Assembly: GCA_002423155.1 (NCBI GenBank)
Contig: DIUV01000027.1
Location: 45,304 to 67,263 of the forward strand
Source of the DNA: Alphaproteobacteria bacterium UBA6149
GTDB lineage: Bacteria; Pseudomonadota; Alphaproteobacteria; Rickettsiales; UBA998
Length of the DNA: 21,960 nt
Direction of reading: 5' to 3'
A program made the position numbers and the translations under genes. The notes beneath the pieces were generated by a model, which searched no databases, had not been told where the DNA came from, and saw only the letters and a program-made list of their open reading frames with translations. Below, in pieces: positions 1 to 6,856 of this stretch (the stretch's first letter is position 1; each line of letters begins with the position of its first letter).

Positions 1-47
1 GATATATATAAATAATTTTAATTGGACAGTAGTGGCCCTGCATAGGT

Positions 48-64
48 ATGACAACGGATGGTTT
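48..64. repeat. Fragment of the dispersed GTCATCCCCGC-type repeat flank
   Basis: The 17 bases here (ATGACAACGGATGGTTT) match 16 of 17 bases of the outer end of the right arm of the large inverted repeat at 13749-13765. This suggests a decayed or partial copy of the same dispersed element close to the 3' end of the minus-strand gene that follows. The GC-rich core of the element is not present here, so it is only a remnant, or the shared flank may be a preferred target sequence. Confidence 0.4.
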
Positions 65-99
65 TTGTTAATAATACAATCGTGTAGAGTGGATATTTT

Positions 100-690
100 C
101 TACATTTTCAAAGCAACTTCATCCAACTTGCTCAATAATTGCTTGCGTTTGTCAGAATCTTCTAGCCCCAAACTATCGCGCTTGATTGTCTCTACGGGTT
201 TTAACTCCATAAAATTATTGGCAGATTTACTTGCAGGAACAGAATTTTCAGCCAGTTGTTTAGCCGCGATTATAGTTGGCGATTGCGTCGCAGCTGCTTG
301 TAAATTATCTAACAATGCCGCCCCCTCATCCGCTTGCAAGCTGCTGGCTTGTTGTAATTGAAACGGCGATTTATCTGGGGTTAGACCAGTTAATACGTTA
401 CCTGCAATATCTTGCCCGGTTGCCGCCTCCACCGCGACATTTACCAATGACGATAATAACCCCGGAATCCCGCCCAACAAAGCCCCACCCATCAATTGCG
501 ATATGGGAGAAATGCTGGTTCCCGTTGCCGCACGATAGGCTGAAGATACCACCGGAATTTGCTGTAAAGGGTTCACCGCATCTAACACATCCCCAAAACC
601 TATCCCAGCATTGCGGTTAGAATCATTAGAATTTGCGGTTAGTTTCTGCGCCTTCCCATAAGGATTAGCGACGATAGGAGTAACAGCCAT
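100..690 (-). CDS. Conserved hypothetical protein with central Gly/Ala/Leu-rich hydrophobic region
   Basis: A 196-residue protein beginning at an ATG (688-690). The N-terminal 30 residues are polar and Asn/Ser-rich. Residues about 31-95 form a compact hydrophobic block with the pattern DVLDAVNPLQQIPVVSSAYR followed by ISPISQLMGGALLGG and an EAATGQDI segment, which resembles a conserved hypothetical family I associate with alphaproteobacteria. The glycine-rich stretch (about 66-82) could be a weak membrane-associated helix, but it is short for a true transmembrane span. The C-terminal half is polar with Gln/Ala/Lys-rich helices. There is no signal peptide and no recognisable catalytic motif. 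It points away from the atp operon and shares only the intergenic region with it. I cannot assign a function. Confidence 0.75.
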   Translation of the reverse strand: MAVTPIVANPYGKAQKLTANSNDSNRNAGIGFGDVLDAVNPLQQIPVVSSAYRAATGTSISPISQLMGGALLGGIPGLLSSLVNVAVEAATGQDIAGNVLTGLTPDKSPFQLQQASSLQADEGAALLDNLQAAATQSPTIIAAKQLAENSVPASKSANNFMELKPVETIKRDSLGLEDSDKRKQLLSKLDEVALKM

Positions 691-930
691 TTTGCACCCA
701 AAACATTAATCATTATAATTAGACCTAAGATACAAGCAAGAATCATGCCAGCAACACCCCATTATAATAACGTATATTCATACACTCAAAATAATAGCAA
801 AAAAATCGGTTGTAATTAACAAGCAATTTGCCTAGATTGCCGCCTAGATTAAATAGAATTTATGGGGATACCATCCTCAAAACAACCCACCAATCTGCAC
901 AACAGATTGATTAACAATGAGTAATTGCGT
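691..930. promoter_or_regulatory. Divergent intergenic region containing the atp operon leader
   Basis: These 240 bases separate the minus-strand hypothetical gene from atpH, so they must hold promoters for both directions. The stretch is AT-rich. I see a 12-nt-period direct repeat of GCCTAGATT (830-838 and 842-850) that could be an operator or a small slippage product, and TTGCCT (828-833) with TAGAAT (854-859) at a 20-nt spacing, too wide to call a sigma70 promoter confidently. No riboswitch or terminator with a U-tract is visible. Confidence 0.4.
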
Positions 931-940
931 ATGAGTAATT
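917..940 (+). repeat. 14-nt tandem duplication of the atpH start creating a minileader
   Basis: ATGAGTAATT occurs at 917-926 and again at 931-940, with the intervening bases making a 14-nt period. The first copy opens a five-codon reading frame (MSNCV) whose TGA at 932-934 overlaps the ATG at 931 in the classic ATGA arrangement. Translation could therefore reinitiate at atpH. No strong Shine-Dalgarno is seen before either ATG. Confidence 0.5.
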
Positions 941-1497
941 CTAGCTTTGATGCCCAAATATTAAGTCGCCGTTATGTGGTGGCGTTATTCTCTTTGGCAG
1001 AAAATGCACAAAGTTTAGAAGTTGTTGCGGCAAATCTTGCAGGATTGAAAAAAATCTTAGCAGAAAATATTGCTTTGCGGCAGATATTGCACAGCCCCAT
1101 CGTGAGTCGGGCAAAAAAAGCCGCTATTATGGGGGAAATTTTAGATCAAGCAAAAGCAGCTGACTTAACCAAACAATTTGTGGCGCGGGTTGCCGCCAAT
1201 AATCGTTTGGAATTTTTAACCAACATGGCGGATGAGTTCGCCAGCATGCTCATTAAAAAGAATGGTGAATTGAGTGTAGAAATAATCAGCGCCGCTGCTT
1301 TGGGTCTAAAGCAAGTAAACAGCATTAAAGCAGCTTTGGAAAAAAGCAGCGGCAAAAAAATTATCGCCAAAACTTCACAAAATCCGCAGATTTTGGGAGG
1401 AATAATGATTAAAGTTGGGTCACGTCTATTGGATTATTCGGTTGCTGGAAAAATTCAGCGCTTGGGTGATTCATTAAAAGCGACTCTAACCAATTAA
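931..1497 (+). CDS. atpH: F1F0 ATP synthase subunit delta
   Basis: This is the peripheral-stalk subunit that links the F1 head to the b subunits in the cytoplasmic membrane. The 188-residue product has the expected OSCP/delta length. It begins with the family's helical N-terminal domain (RRYVVALFSLAENA at about residues 13-26, then an SPIVSRAKKAAIMGEI segment) and ends with the C-terminal beta region containing NPQILGGIMIKVGSRLLDYS. I chose ATG 931 over an in-frame TTG at 925 because MSNSSF fits a normal N terminus. It is first in the atpHAGDC operon, with a 50-nt gap to atpA. The atpIBEF genes are not here, as is usual in alphaproteobacteria, where F0 lies elsewhere. Confidence 0.93.
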   Translation: MSNSSFDAQILSRRYVVALFSLAENAQSLEVVAANLAGLKKILAENIALRQILHSPIVSRAKKAAIMGEILDQAKAADLTKQFVARVAANNRLEFLTNMADEFASMLIKKNGELSVEIISAAALGLKQVNSIKAALEKSSGKKIIAKTSQNPQILGGIMIKVGSRLLDYSVAGKIQRLGDSLKATLTN

Positions 1498-1547
1498 ATA
1501 AACAAGTAAATCAGTTAAGAATTAAGCATAAAGTGGGAGCAAACGCC

Positions 1548-3080
1548 ATGGACATTCGTCCTTCTGAAATTTCAAGTATTTTAAAGCAGCAAATCGCTGG
1601 TTTCGCTGATGAGAACGCACTAGCTGAAGTTGGTCAAGTAGTTTCCGTGACCGATGGTGTGGCAACTATCTTTGGGTTGGAAAACATCAAAGCGGGTGAG
1701 ATGGTAGAATTTGCCGGCGGCATGAAAGGCATGGCACTAAACTTGAACACTGATAGTGTCGGCGCAGTAATTTTCGGTAATGACCGGGATGTAAAAGAAG
1801 GCGATATTGTTAAACGTACCAATACCATCGTGGATGTTCCCGTGGGTCGTGGTTTGTTAGGTCGCGTAGTTGATGCACTCGGCAATCCGATTGATGGCAA
1901 AGGACCCTTGGTAGATGTTGAGCGTTCACGCGTAGAAGTAAAAGCACCGGGAATTATTGCGCGTAAATCCGTGCATGAGCCCGTGCAAACCGGGATTAAA
2001 TCTATTGATTCACTAATTCCGATTGGTCGTGGTCAACGTGAGTTAATCATTGGGGATCGCCAAACTGGTAAAACCGCGATTGCGATTGACGCCATCTTAA
2101 ACCAGATGGAAACCAATAAAAACGCCAAGTCAGATGCAGAAAAATTATTCTGTATTTATGTGGCAATTGGACAAAAACGCTCTACCGTTGCGCAAGTGGT
2201 TAAAAAACTACAAGAAACTGGCGCGATGGAATATAGTTTGGTGGTTGCTGCAACCGCATCCGAATCTGCTCCGTTGCAGTTCTTGGCGCCGTACACAGGC
2301 TGCGCAATGGGTGAGTTCTTCCGTAATAACGGCATGCACGCACTGATTATTTATGATGATTTATCTAAACAAGCCGTTGCGTATCGTCAAATGTCGCTCC
2401 TACTTCGCCGCCCACCAGGTCGTGAAGCATATCCAGGGGACGTATTCTTTATTCACTCACGTTTGTTAGAGCGTGCGGCGAAAATGTCAGATGCGCAAGG
2501 TGCAGGTTCATTAACCGCTTTGCCGATTATTGAAACCCAAGCAGGCGACGTTTCCGCTTATATTCCCACCAACGTAATTTCCATTACCGATGGACAAATC
2601 TTCTTAGAAACTGAGCTTTTCTATAAAGGTGTGCGCCCAGCAGTAAACGTAGGTCTATCCGTGAGCCGTGTAGGTTCAGCCGCGCAAATCAAAGCGATGA
2701 AACAAGTAGCTGGAACGATCAAACTAGAATTAGCCCAATATCGCGAGATGGAAGCTTTTGCTCAGTTTGGTTCCGATTTGGATGCCTCCACCCAGCAATT
2801 GCTTGCGCGTGGTCAGCGTTTAACTGAATTATTGAAACAACCGCAATATTCTCCGCTTTTGGTAGAAGAGCAAGTTTGTGTGATTTATGCAGGTGTAAAA
2901 GGTTATTTAGACCGTATCGCTACTAATGACGTGCGCAAATTCGAAGATGCTTTATTGCGTGACCTACGTGGCACCAACAAAGCATTGCTAGAAACTATCA
3001 GCAAAGAAAAAGCTCTTTCCAAAGAAGCGGAAGAAAAGCTGAAAGCGATTATTGAAGCTGTTTTGAAGGTTTTTGCTTAA
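1548..3080 (+). CDS. atpA: F1F0 ATP synthase subunit alpha
   Basis: This is the regulatory nucleotide-binding subunit of F1, forming the alpha3beta3 hexamer with AtpD. The product is 510 residues, standard for the family. It has the N-terminal MDIRPSEISSILKQQI helix, the RGLLGRVVDALGNPIDG signature (about 101-117), the Walker A loop GDRQTGKT (169-176), and the alpha-specific ALIIYDDLSKQAVAYRQMSLLLRRPPGREAYPGDVF block (cited by its key residues Asp-Asp-Leu and Arg-Arg-Pro-Pro). Start 1548 is preferred to GTG 1533 because GGGAG lies 8 nt upstream and the protein then starts as its homologues do. The next gene downstream should be atpG, but a small two-gene module intervenes. Confidence 0.98.
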   Translation: MDIRPSEISSILKQQIAGFADENALAEVGQVVSVTDGVATIFGLENIKAGEMVEFAGGMKGMALNLNTDSVGAVIFGNDRDVKEGDIVKRTNTIVDVPVGRGLLGRVVDALGNPIDGKGPLVDVERSRVEVKAPGIIARKSVHEPVQTGIKSIDSLIPIGRGQRELIIGDRQTGKTAIAIDAILNQMETNKNAKSDAEKLFCIYVAIGQKRSTVAQVVKKLQETGAMEYSLVVAATASESAPLQFLAPYTGCAMGEFFRNNGMHALIIYDDLSKQAVAYRQMSLLLRRPPGREAYPGDVFFIHSRLLERAAKMSDAQGAGSLTALPIIETQAGDVSAYIPTNVISITDGQIFLETELFYKGVRPAVNVGLSVSRVGSAAQIKAMKQVAGTIKLELAQYREMEAFAQFGSDLDASTQQLLARGQRLTELLKQPQYSPLLVEEQVCVIYAGVKGYLDRIATNDVRKFEDALLRDLRGTNKALLETISKEKALSKEAEEKLKAIIEAVLKVFA

Positions 3081-3097
3081 AGGTTGGTTTTAGAGTT

Positions 3098-3361
3098 ATG
3101 GCATCAATTATTCAAATAGACATTGATAATCATGCTCTAATTCGCGCTCAAGAACGCGGAACCAATGAACAGGAAATTCGTGAAACAATTTTTGCTGGGG
3201 AGCAGTTCTCAGCAAAAAGAGGTAGAGCTGGATTTAGAAAGAATTTTGTTTATAAGGGTGTTTGGGTAGAAAAATATTTTGAGAATAAACAACTTGAAGT
3301 ATTTGCTGCCAGACAAGAAAATGGGTGGTATGTTATAACGGTAATAACCAAATTTTTTTAA
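3098..3361 (+). CDS. DUF4258-type small protein, putative toxin of a TA pair
   Basis: An 87-residue protein with the DUF4258 pattern: a histidine in NHALIRAQERGTNEQEI near the N terminus (residues 11-27), a glycine-rich strand (KRGRAGFRKNFVYKG), an EVFAARQENGWYVITVI strand, and an aromatic end. DUF4258 proteins are small basic RelE/BrnT-like folds often found next to an antitoxin candidate, and here the next gene is a DUF2283 protein. It starts 17 nt after atpA. No strong Shine-Dalgarno is seen, so coupling to atpA translation is likely. RNase or ribosome-targeting activity is inferred from family resemblance only. The gene is inserted between atpA and atpG, normally adjacent. Confidence 0.8.
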   Translation: MASIIQIDIDNHALIRAQERGTNEQEIRETIFAGEQFSAKRGRAGFRKNFVYKGVWVEKYFENKQLEVFAARQENGWYVITVITKFF

Positions 3362-3375
3362 AGGAATTTAGCATT

Positions 3376-3609
3376 ATGCACATGACTTACAATCCTGAAC
3401 GTAATATCGGTTACATCCGCTTTAAGGAAAAACAAGGGCAAGTTGCTCAAACTATTTGCCTTAGTAGCGATGTAAATATTGATATGTCCTCTGATGGAAC
3501 AATTTATGGAATAGAGCTGCTAAACGCCAATGAACAACTAGGAGCCGATGGTGCTTTTATGCAGTTTGTAAACACAACAACCAATAAAACACAGGAAATC
3601 GCACTGTAA
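3376..3609 (+). CDS. DUF2283-type small protein, putative antitoxin partner
   Basis: A 77-residue protein starting at ATG 3376 with AAGGA 10 nt upstream; a longer upstream reading frame overlapping the previous gene is less likely. The start MHMTYNPERNIGYIRF and the SSDVNIDMSSDGTIYGIELLNA segment match the DUF2283 pattern (a Y-x-P-E-x-D-like opening, an alternating beta strand and a G-x-E-L/I turn). DUF2283 proteins are commonly paired with DUF4258 neighbours and are regarded as likely antitoxins, though I know of no biochemical proof. The stop codon overlaps the atpG start as TAATG, so translation of this gene delivers ribosomes to atpG. The AGGA near 3593 that could serve atpG lies inside this gene. 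Confidence 0.75.
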   Translation: MHMTYNPERNIGYIRFKEKQGQVAQTICLSSDVNIDMSSDGTIYGIELLNANEQLGADGAFMQFVNTTTNKTQEIAL

Positions 3610-4481
3610 TGCCCAGCTTAAAAGATTTAAAAAACCGCATCAAAAGCGTAAAATCTACGCAAAAGATTACCAAGGCGATGAAAATGGTGGCTGCGGCGAA
3701 GTTACGCCGTGCGACTGAACGCGCCGAAGCCTCGCGTCCTTATGCTAGTCAGATGGAAGCTATGCTCAGCAATTTAGCGGGCAATATGCAAGAATCAGGC
3801 AGTGCGCCGCTTTTGCTAGCAGGCACAGGCAAGGAAGATAAGCATCTTTTAGTGGTGCTAACTTCGGATAGGGGCTTGTGTGGCGGGTTTAACAGCTCGA
3901 TTACGCGCGCAGTGAAGCAAAAAATCGTTGCGCTGCAAGCAGAAGGAAAAGAAGTTAAGCTAATCTGCGTGGGGCGCAAATCTTACGACCAATTAGCGCC
4001 GCTTTTCAAAAACTTAATCATCGAATTCATCCCCGACATTACCAAGAAACCACTTAGTTATGCGGTGGGACAAGAAATCGCAACTAAAATGCTCGTGCAT
4101 TTTGAAAAAGATGGTTTTGATGTTTGCACTTTAGTGTTCAACACCTTCCGTTCAGCGATTGCCCAAATTGTTACTTTCCAACAATTAATCCCGTTGAAGT
4201 TTGATAAAAAAGACGAAGCCAGCCAAACCGCTTATGAATATGAGCCGGGAGAAGAGGCTTTGTTACTAGAATTATTACCCCGTAATATTTCCGTACAAAC
4301 CTTCAAAGCCTTACTGGAAAACTCTGCTAGTGAACAAGGTGCACGTATGACGGCGATGGATAATGCTAGCCGCAATGCGGGTGATATGATTAACAAATTA
4401 TCGCTTAAATATAATCGCACGCGTCAAGCAGTTATTACCAAGGAACTTATTGAGATTATCAGTGGTGCTGAGGCGGTATGA
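3609..4481 (+). CDS. atpG: F1F0 ATP synthase subunit gamma
   Basis: This is the central rotor shaft of F1. The product is 290 residues, normal for alphaproteobacteria. The N-terminal coiled-coil arm carries the signature KNRIKSVKSTQKITKAMKMV (residues 8-27), followed by a Rossmann-like segment with LTSDRGLCGGFNSSI. The C-terminal coiled coil contains ENSASEQGARMTAMDNASRN and ends with the LSLKYNRTRQAVITKEL(I)EI motif. The start shares one base with the preceding DUF2283 stop (TAATG). After its stop there is a structured 94-nt gap, then unrelated genes for 3.3 kb before atpD resumes the operon. Confidence 0.97.
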   Translation: MPSLKDLKNRIKSVKSTQKITKAMKMVAAAKLRRATERAEASRPYASQMEAMLSNLAGNMQESGSAPLLLAGTGKEDKHLLVVLTSDRGLCGGFNSSITRAVKQKIVALQAEGKEVKLICVGRKSYDQLAPLFKNLIIEFIPDITKKPLSYAVGQEIATKMLVHFEKDGFDVCTLVFNTFRSAIAQIVTFQQLIPLKFDKKDEASQTAYEYEPGEEALLLELLPRNISVQTFKALLENSASEQGARMTAMDNASRNAGDMINKLSLKYNRTRQAVITKELIEIISGAEAV

Positions 4482-4483
4482 TC

Positions 4484-4559
4484 CCAATTTGCGCACAATA
4501 TTCTTTTAAGCTTCTACGCAAATTGGAAAGCGCGACTGCGCGTCGCCGCGCGTGCGGCG
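4484..4559 (+). repeat. Composite palindromic element, copy 1 (upstream of racemase gene)
   Basis: Three stems in series. The outer stem is CCAATTTGCG (4484-4493) with CGCAAATTGG (4517-4526) around a 23-nt AT-rich loop. A short hairpin follows, GCGC-GACT-GCGC (4530-4541). The last stem is CGCCGC (4544-4549), loop GCGT, GCGGCG (4554-4559). The same architecture, with the same 23-nt outer loop, occurs at 17490-17588 and 20624-20706 with different but still pairing stem bases. It lacks a U-tract, so it is not a simple terminator. It fills the gap between the atpG stop and the racemase start. Confidence 0.7.
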
Positions 4560-4575
4560 TGATAATATAATAAAT

Positions 4576-5265
4576 ATGAAAATCATCGGCTTAATAGGTG
4601 GCATGAGTTGGGAATCAACCGCCATCTATTATCGCCTGATGAACGAACTGGTGAGAACTAAGCTAGGTGGTAACCATTCTGCAAAAATTATAATCTGGTC
4701 ATTTGATTTCGATGAAATAGTTAGTCTGCAAAATGCTGGTGACTGGCAAGCAGCCACCCTCAAAATGGTTGAAGCAGCAAATAATCTAAAAAATGCAGGA
4801 GCAGAAGCCTTAGTTATTTGCACCAACACTATGCACAAAATGGCGGATGAAGTAGAAAAAGCCAGTGATTTACCCGTATGGCACATTGCGGATGCTACCG
4901 CCATGGCAATAAAAAAACAGCATTTACAAAAAATAGGCTTGCTCGCCACCAAATTCACCATGGAGCAGGATTTTTATAAAAATCGCTTAAAAAATCATAA
5001 TATTGAAACCATTATCCCCAATGCAGCAGATAGAGAAATTATTCATCGTGTAATATATGATGAACTATGTCAGGGGGTGATAAATCCAGCTTCCAAGATA
5101 GCTTATATCAATATAATAAATCAGCTAATAAATTCAGGAGCAGAAGGAATCGTGCTCGGCTGCACCGAGATTGGCATGCTCATACAATCAGCAGATTTAA
5201 ACATCCCCATTTTTGATACTACCAGCTTACACGCGGAATATGCGGTAAATCTTGCGCTTGGTTAA
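4576..5265 (+). CDS. Asp/Glu/hydantoin racemase family protein (YgeA/RacX-like)
   Basis: Predicted cofactor-independent amino-acid racemase of the aspartate/glutamate racemase superfamily, cytoplasmic. The 229-residue product opens with MKIIGLIGGMSWESTAIYY, typical of the YgeA/RacX branch. It carries both catalytic cysteines in context: VICTNTMHK (Cys82) and VLGCTEIGML (Cys196), with a conserved HIADAT segment between. Length fits the family (about 230). ATG 4576 gives a normal N terminus; an in-frame GTG at 4552 lies within the hairpin element. No Shine-Dalgarno is evident, so the structured leader may matter for expression. It is the first non-ATP-synthase gene between atpG and atpD. Substrate (Asp or a broader range of amino acids) cannot be decided from sequence. 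Confidence 0.88.
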   Translation: MKIIGLIGGMSWESTAIYYRLMNELVRTKLGGNHSAKIIIWSFDFDEIVSLQNAGDWQAATLKMVEAANNLKNAGAEALVICTNTMHKMADEVEKASDLPVWHIADATAMAIKKQHLQKIGLLATKFTMEQDFYKNRLKNHNIETIIPNAADREIIHRVIYDELCQGVINPASKIAYINIINQLINSGAEGIVLGCTEIGMLIQSADLNIPIFDTTSLHAEYAVNLALG

Positions 5266-5338
5266 GGCTTTATTTTTCAGCAAAAAAATGTTATTTTATG
5301 CATAATTGAGATTAACTCTTCTGCATTAAAGCCCCAAG

Positions 5339-5632
5339 ATGATCACCCTTGAACAATTAAGAACTGAGTATAAGCCCCAAATCCTCGCCCTTGCTGTAAA
5401 ATATGGGGTGGAAAATATCCGCATTTTTGGTTCTGTCGCGCGTGGTGATGCTAATGATAAAAGCGACATAGATTTTCTTTTTACTCGCCTGAGGGGGACT
5501 GACTTAATGGATCTGGGCGGCTTACATTCTGGGCTAGAAGAAACTTTGGGCAAAAAAGTGGATATTGTTTCCGACACCGCCATAAGTCCTTATATGCGCG
5601 AGAGAATTTTGCAAGAAGCGGTGCCACTATGA
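5339..5632 (+). CDS. mntA: MNT-domain nucleotidyltransferase antitoxin, array pair 1
   Basis: A 97-residue minimal nucleotidyltransferase. It shows GSX10DXD intact: Gly31-Ser32 in IFGSVARG, then Asp43 and Asp45 in SDIDFL, with a plausible third carboxylate in KKVDIV. In the characterised Shewanella MntA-HepT pair, the MNT protein uses ATP to AMPylate the HEPN toxin on a tyrosine and so silences it. That role is inferred here from the motifs and from the adjoining HEPN gene, whose ATG overlaps this stop by 4 nt. Only a weak AAG precedes the start. The first 58 nt are almost identical to the starts of the other three MNT genes in the array. Confidence 0.92.
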   Translation: MITLEQLRTEYKPQILALAVKYGVENIRIFGSVARGDANDKSDIDFLFTRLRGTDLMDLGGLHSGLEETLGKKVDIVSDTAISPYMRERILQEAVPL

Positions 5633-5970
5633 ATGAAATAGAACGTGATATTGTGCGCTTTAAGCATATTCTTGAAGAATGTGAAAATATCGCATCATTC
5701 CTTGGTGGCGATAAAACTTCATTATTAACCGCAAGGGCATTAGAAAGATCGCTACAAATCATCGGGGAAGCATGTCGCACTATTTCTCCTACCAGCAAAA
5801 GCGATTATTCAAAGATACCTTGGGCTGATATTATTGGTATGCGCAATATTTTAGTACATGAATATTATCGAGTTGATGTAGAAACTATTTGGGATGTGGC
5901 AGAACATAAAATTCCCGCATTAAAAGACTGGATTATTGGCATTTTGGAGAAATCTAATGATCACCCTTGA
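5629..5970 (+). CDS. hepT: HEPN-domain RNase toxin (HepT-like), array pair 1
   Basis: A 113-residue all-helical HEPN (DUF86/HepT) protein. The catalytic RX4HXY motif is complete as RNILVHEY (Arg72, His77, Tyr79); Tyr79 corresponds to the residue AMPylated by MntA in studied systems. The ALERSLQIIGEACRTIS helix (about 37-53) is also typical of the family. The expected activity is RNA cleavage (mRNA or tRNA in different members). It overlaps the upstream antitoxin by 4 nt (ATGA) and the next antitoxin by 14 nt, so the pairs are translationally chained. The last residues differ from copies 2 and 3 (EKSNDHP rather than EQLDD) because of the different overlap register. Confidence 0.92.
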   Translation: MNEIERDIVRFKHILEECENIASFLGGDKTSLLTARALERSLQIIGEACRTISPTSKSDYSKIPWADIIGMRNILVHEYYRVDVETIWDVAEHKIPALKDWIIGILEKSNDHP

Positions 5971-6250
5971 ACAATTAAGAACTGAGTACAAACCCCAAAT
6001 CCTCGCCCTTGCCGCGCAGCATGGACTGCGTAATGTGCGTATATTTGGCTCAGTCGCCGCAGGTAAACAAACCGAAACCAGCGATGTGGATATATTGGTT
6101 TCCCGCATAAAAGGTGGCGACCCTTGGGGGGTTGGAGGGTTTTATATGGATATGCAGGAATTGTTAGGTCAAAAAGTTGATGTAGCAATAGAAAATGGCT
6201 TGCGACCTAGCTTAAAAGAAAAAATTATGGCCGATGCGGTGCCGCTATGA
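5957..6250 (+). CDS. mntA: MNT-domain nucleotidyltransferase antitoxin, array pair 2
   Basis: A 97-residue paralogue of the first antitoxin when started at ATG 5957 (MITLEQL), the start that matches all siblings; a 7-codon upstream extension lies inside the previous toxin gene. The GSX10DXD motif is intact as GSVAAG...SDVD (Gly31-Ser32, Asp43, Asp45). Copies 1, 3 and 4 read GSVARG, so an alanine replaces the usual arginine after GSVA. The segment after the motif (KGGDPWGVGGFYMDMQELL) differs strongly from pair 1, which suggests a distinct toxin-binding surface. The start overlaps the end of toxin 1 by 14 nt and the stop overlaps toxin 2 by 4 nt. Confidence 0.92.
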   Translation: MITLEQLRTEYKPQILALAAQHGLRNVRIFGSVAAGKQTETSDVDILVSRIKGGDPWGVGGFYMDMQELLGQKVDVAIENGLRPSLKEKIMADAVPL

Positions 6251-6570
6251 CCAAAGATCATGAACGGCTACGGCATATTCTGGAACAAATTTCTTATATT
6301 GAACAGTTCATCCAAGATACACGTGATATAAAAACTTTAAAAGCAACCGAGAGATGTATAGAAATTATCGGTGAAGCTTGCCGCGCCATTTCTGACCAAC
6401 TGCAAAGTCAGTATCCAAAAGTTCCCTGGCGCAGTATTGTTGGTATGCGTAATATTTTGGTGCATGAATATTATCAACTTGATAATGAAACTATCTGGGA
6501 CATCGCCGAAAATAAAATTCCTGTATTAAAAGACTGGATTATTGGCATATTGGAGCAATTAGATGATTAA
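6247..6570 (+). CDS. hepT: HEPN-domain RNase toxin (HepT-like), array pair 2
   Basis: A 107-residue HEPN protein with RNILVHEY (Arg68, His73, Tyr75) and the IEIIGEACRAIS helix. The N-terminal 35 residues share little with toxins 1, 3 or 4, whereas the C terminus KDWIIGILEQLDD is common. One difference from its siblings is ENKIP in place of EHKIP just before the conserved tail. It overlaps its antitoxin by 4 nt and the third antitoxin by 8 nt. All catalytic features are present, so it should be an active toxin that needs a cognate antitoxin. Confidence 0.92.
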   Translation: MTKDHERLRHILEQISYIEQFIQDTRDIKTLKATERCIEIIGEACRAISDQLQSQYPKVPWRSIVGMRNILVHEYYQLDNETIWDIAENKIPVLKDWIIGILEQLDD

Positions 6571-6856
6571 TCTTGAACAATTAAGAACTGAGTATAAACC
6601 CCAAATCCTCGCCCTTGCCGCCAAGCATGGAGTAGAGAATGTTCGCGTTTTTGGTTCGGTTGCTCGAGGTGAGCAGCGCGAAAATAGTGATATAGATTTT
6701 CTGGTTACTCGACTTCCCAAAACCGATTTATTGGATATAGGCAGTTTTTATGCAGGGCTAGAAGATTTACTCTTAAGCAAAATAGATGTGGTAACAGAAG
6801 GCGCACTAAGCCAGCGCATTCGTGATAACGTAATCAAAGAGGCGGTACCGTTATGA
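6563..6856 (+). CDS. mntA: MNT-domain nucleotidyltransferase antitoxin, array pair 3
   Basis: A 97-residue MNT protein with GSVARG...SDIDF (Gly31-Ser32, Asp43, Asp45) and KIDVV as the likely third carboxylate region. Start ATG 6563 lies inside the end of toxin 2 (8-nt overlap). The upstream TTGGAGCAATTAGATGATTA is a loose copy of the CTTGAACAATTAAGAACTG just inside the gene, so an imperfect direct repeat straddles the start codon. The central part (PKTDLLDIGSFYAGLEDLL) is closest to copy 1 (TDLMDLGGLHSGLEETL), suggesting these two share a more recent ancestor than either does with 2 or 4. Confidence 0.92.
   Translation: MINLEQLRTEYKPQILALAAKHGVENVRVFGSVARGEQRENSDIDFLVTRLPKTDLLDIGSFYAGLEDLLLSKIDVVTEGALSQRIRDNVIKEAVPL

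Noticed and set aside
4484..4559. Rho-independent terminator after atpG.
   Set aside because: The GC-rich hairpins are followed by GATAATATAATAA with no run of T, and the same structure recurs upstream of other genes, so a dispersed structured repeat explains it better.
5321..5341. CTGCATTAAAG before the first MNT gene resembles the conserved end of the HEPN genes, as if a fifth cassette had been lost upstream.
   Set aside because: Only about 11 bases match, the following bases differ from the junction, and no HEPN-like residues can be read upstream. Chance is sufficient.
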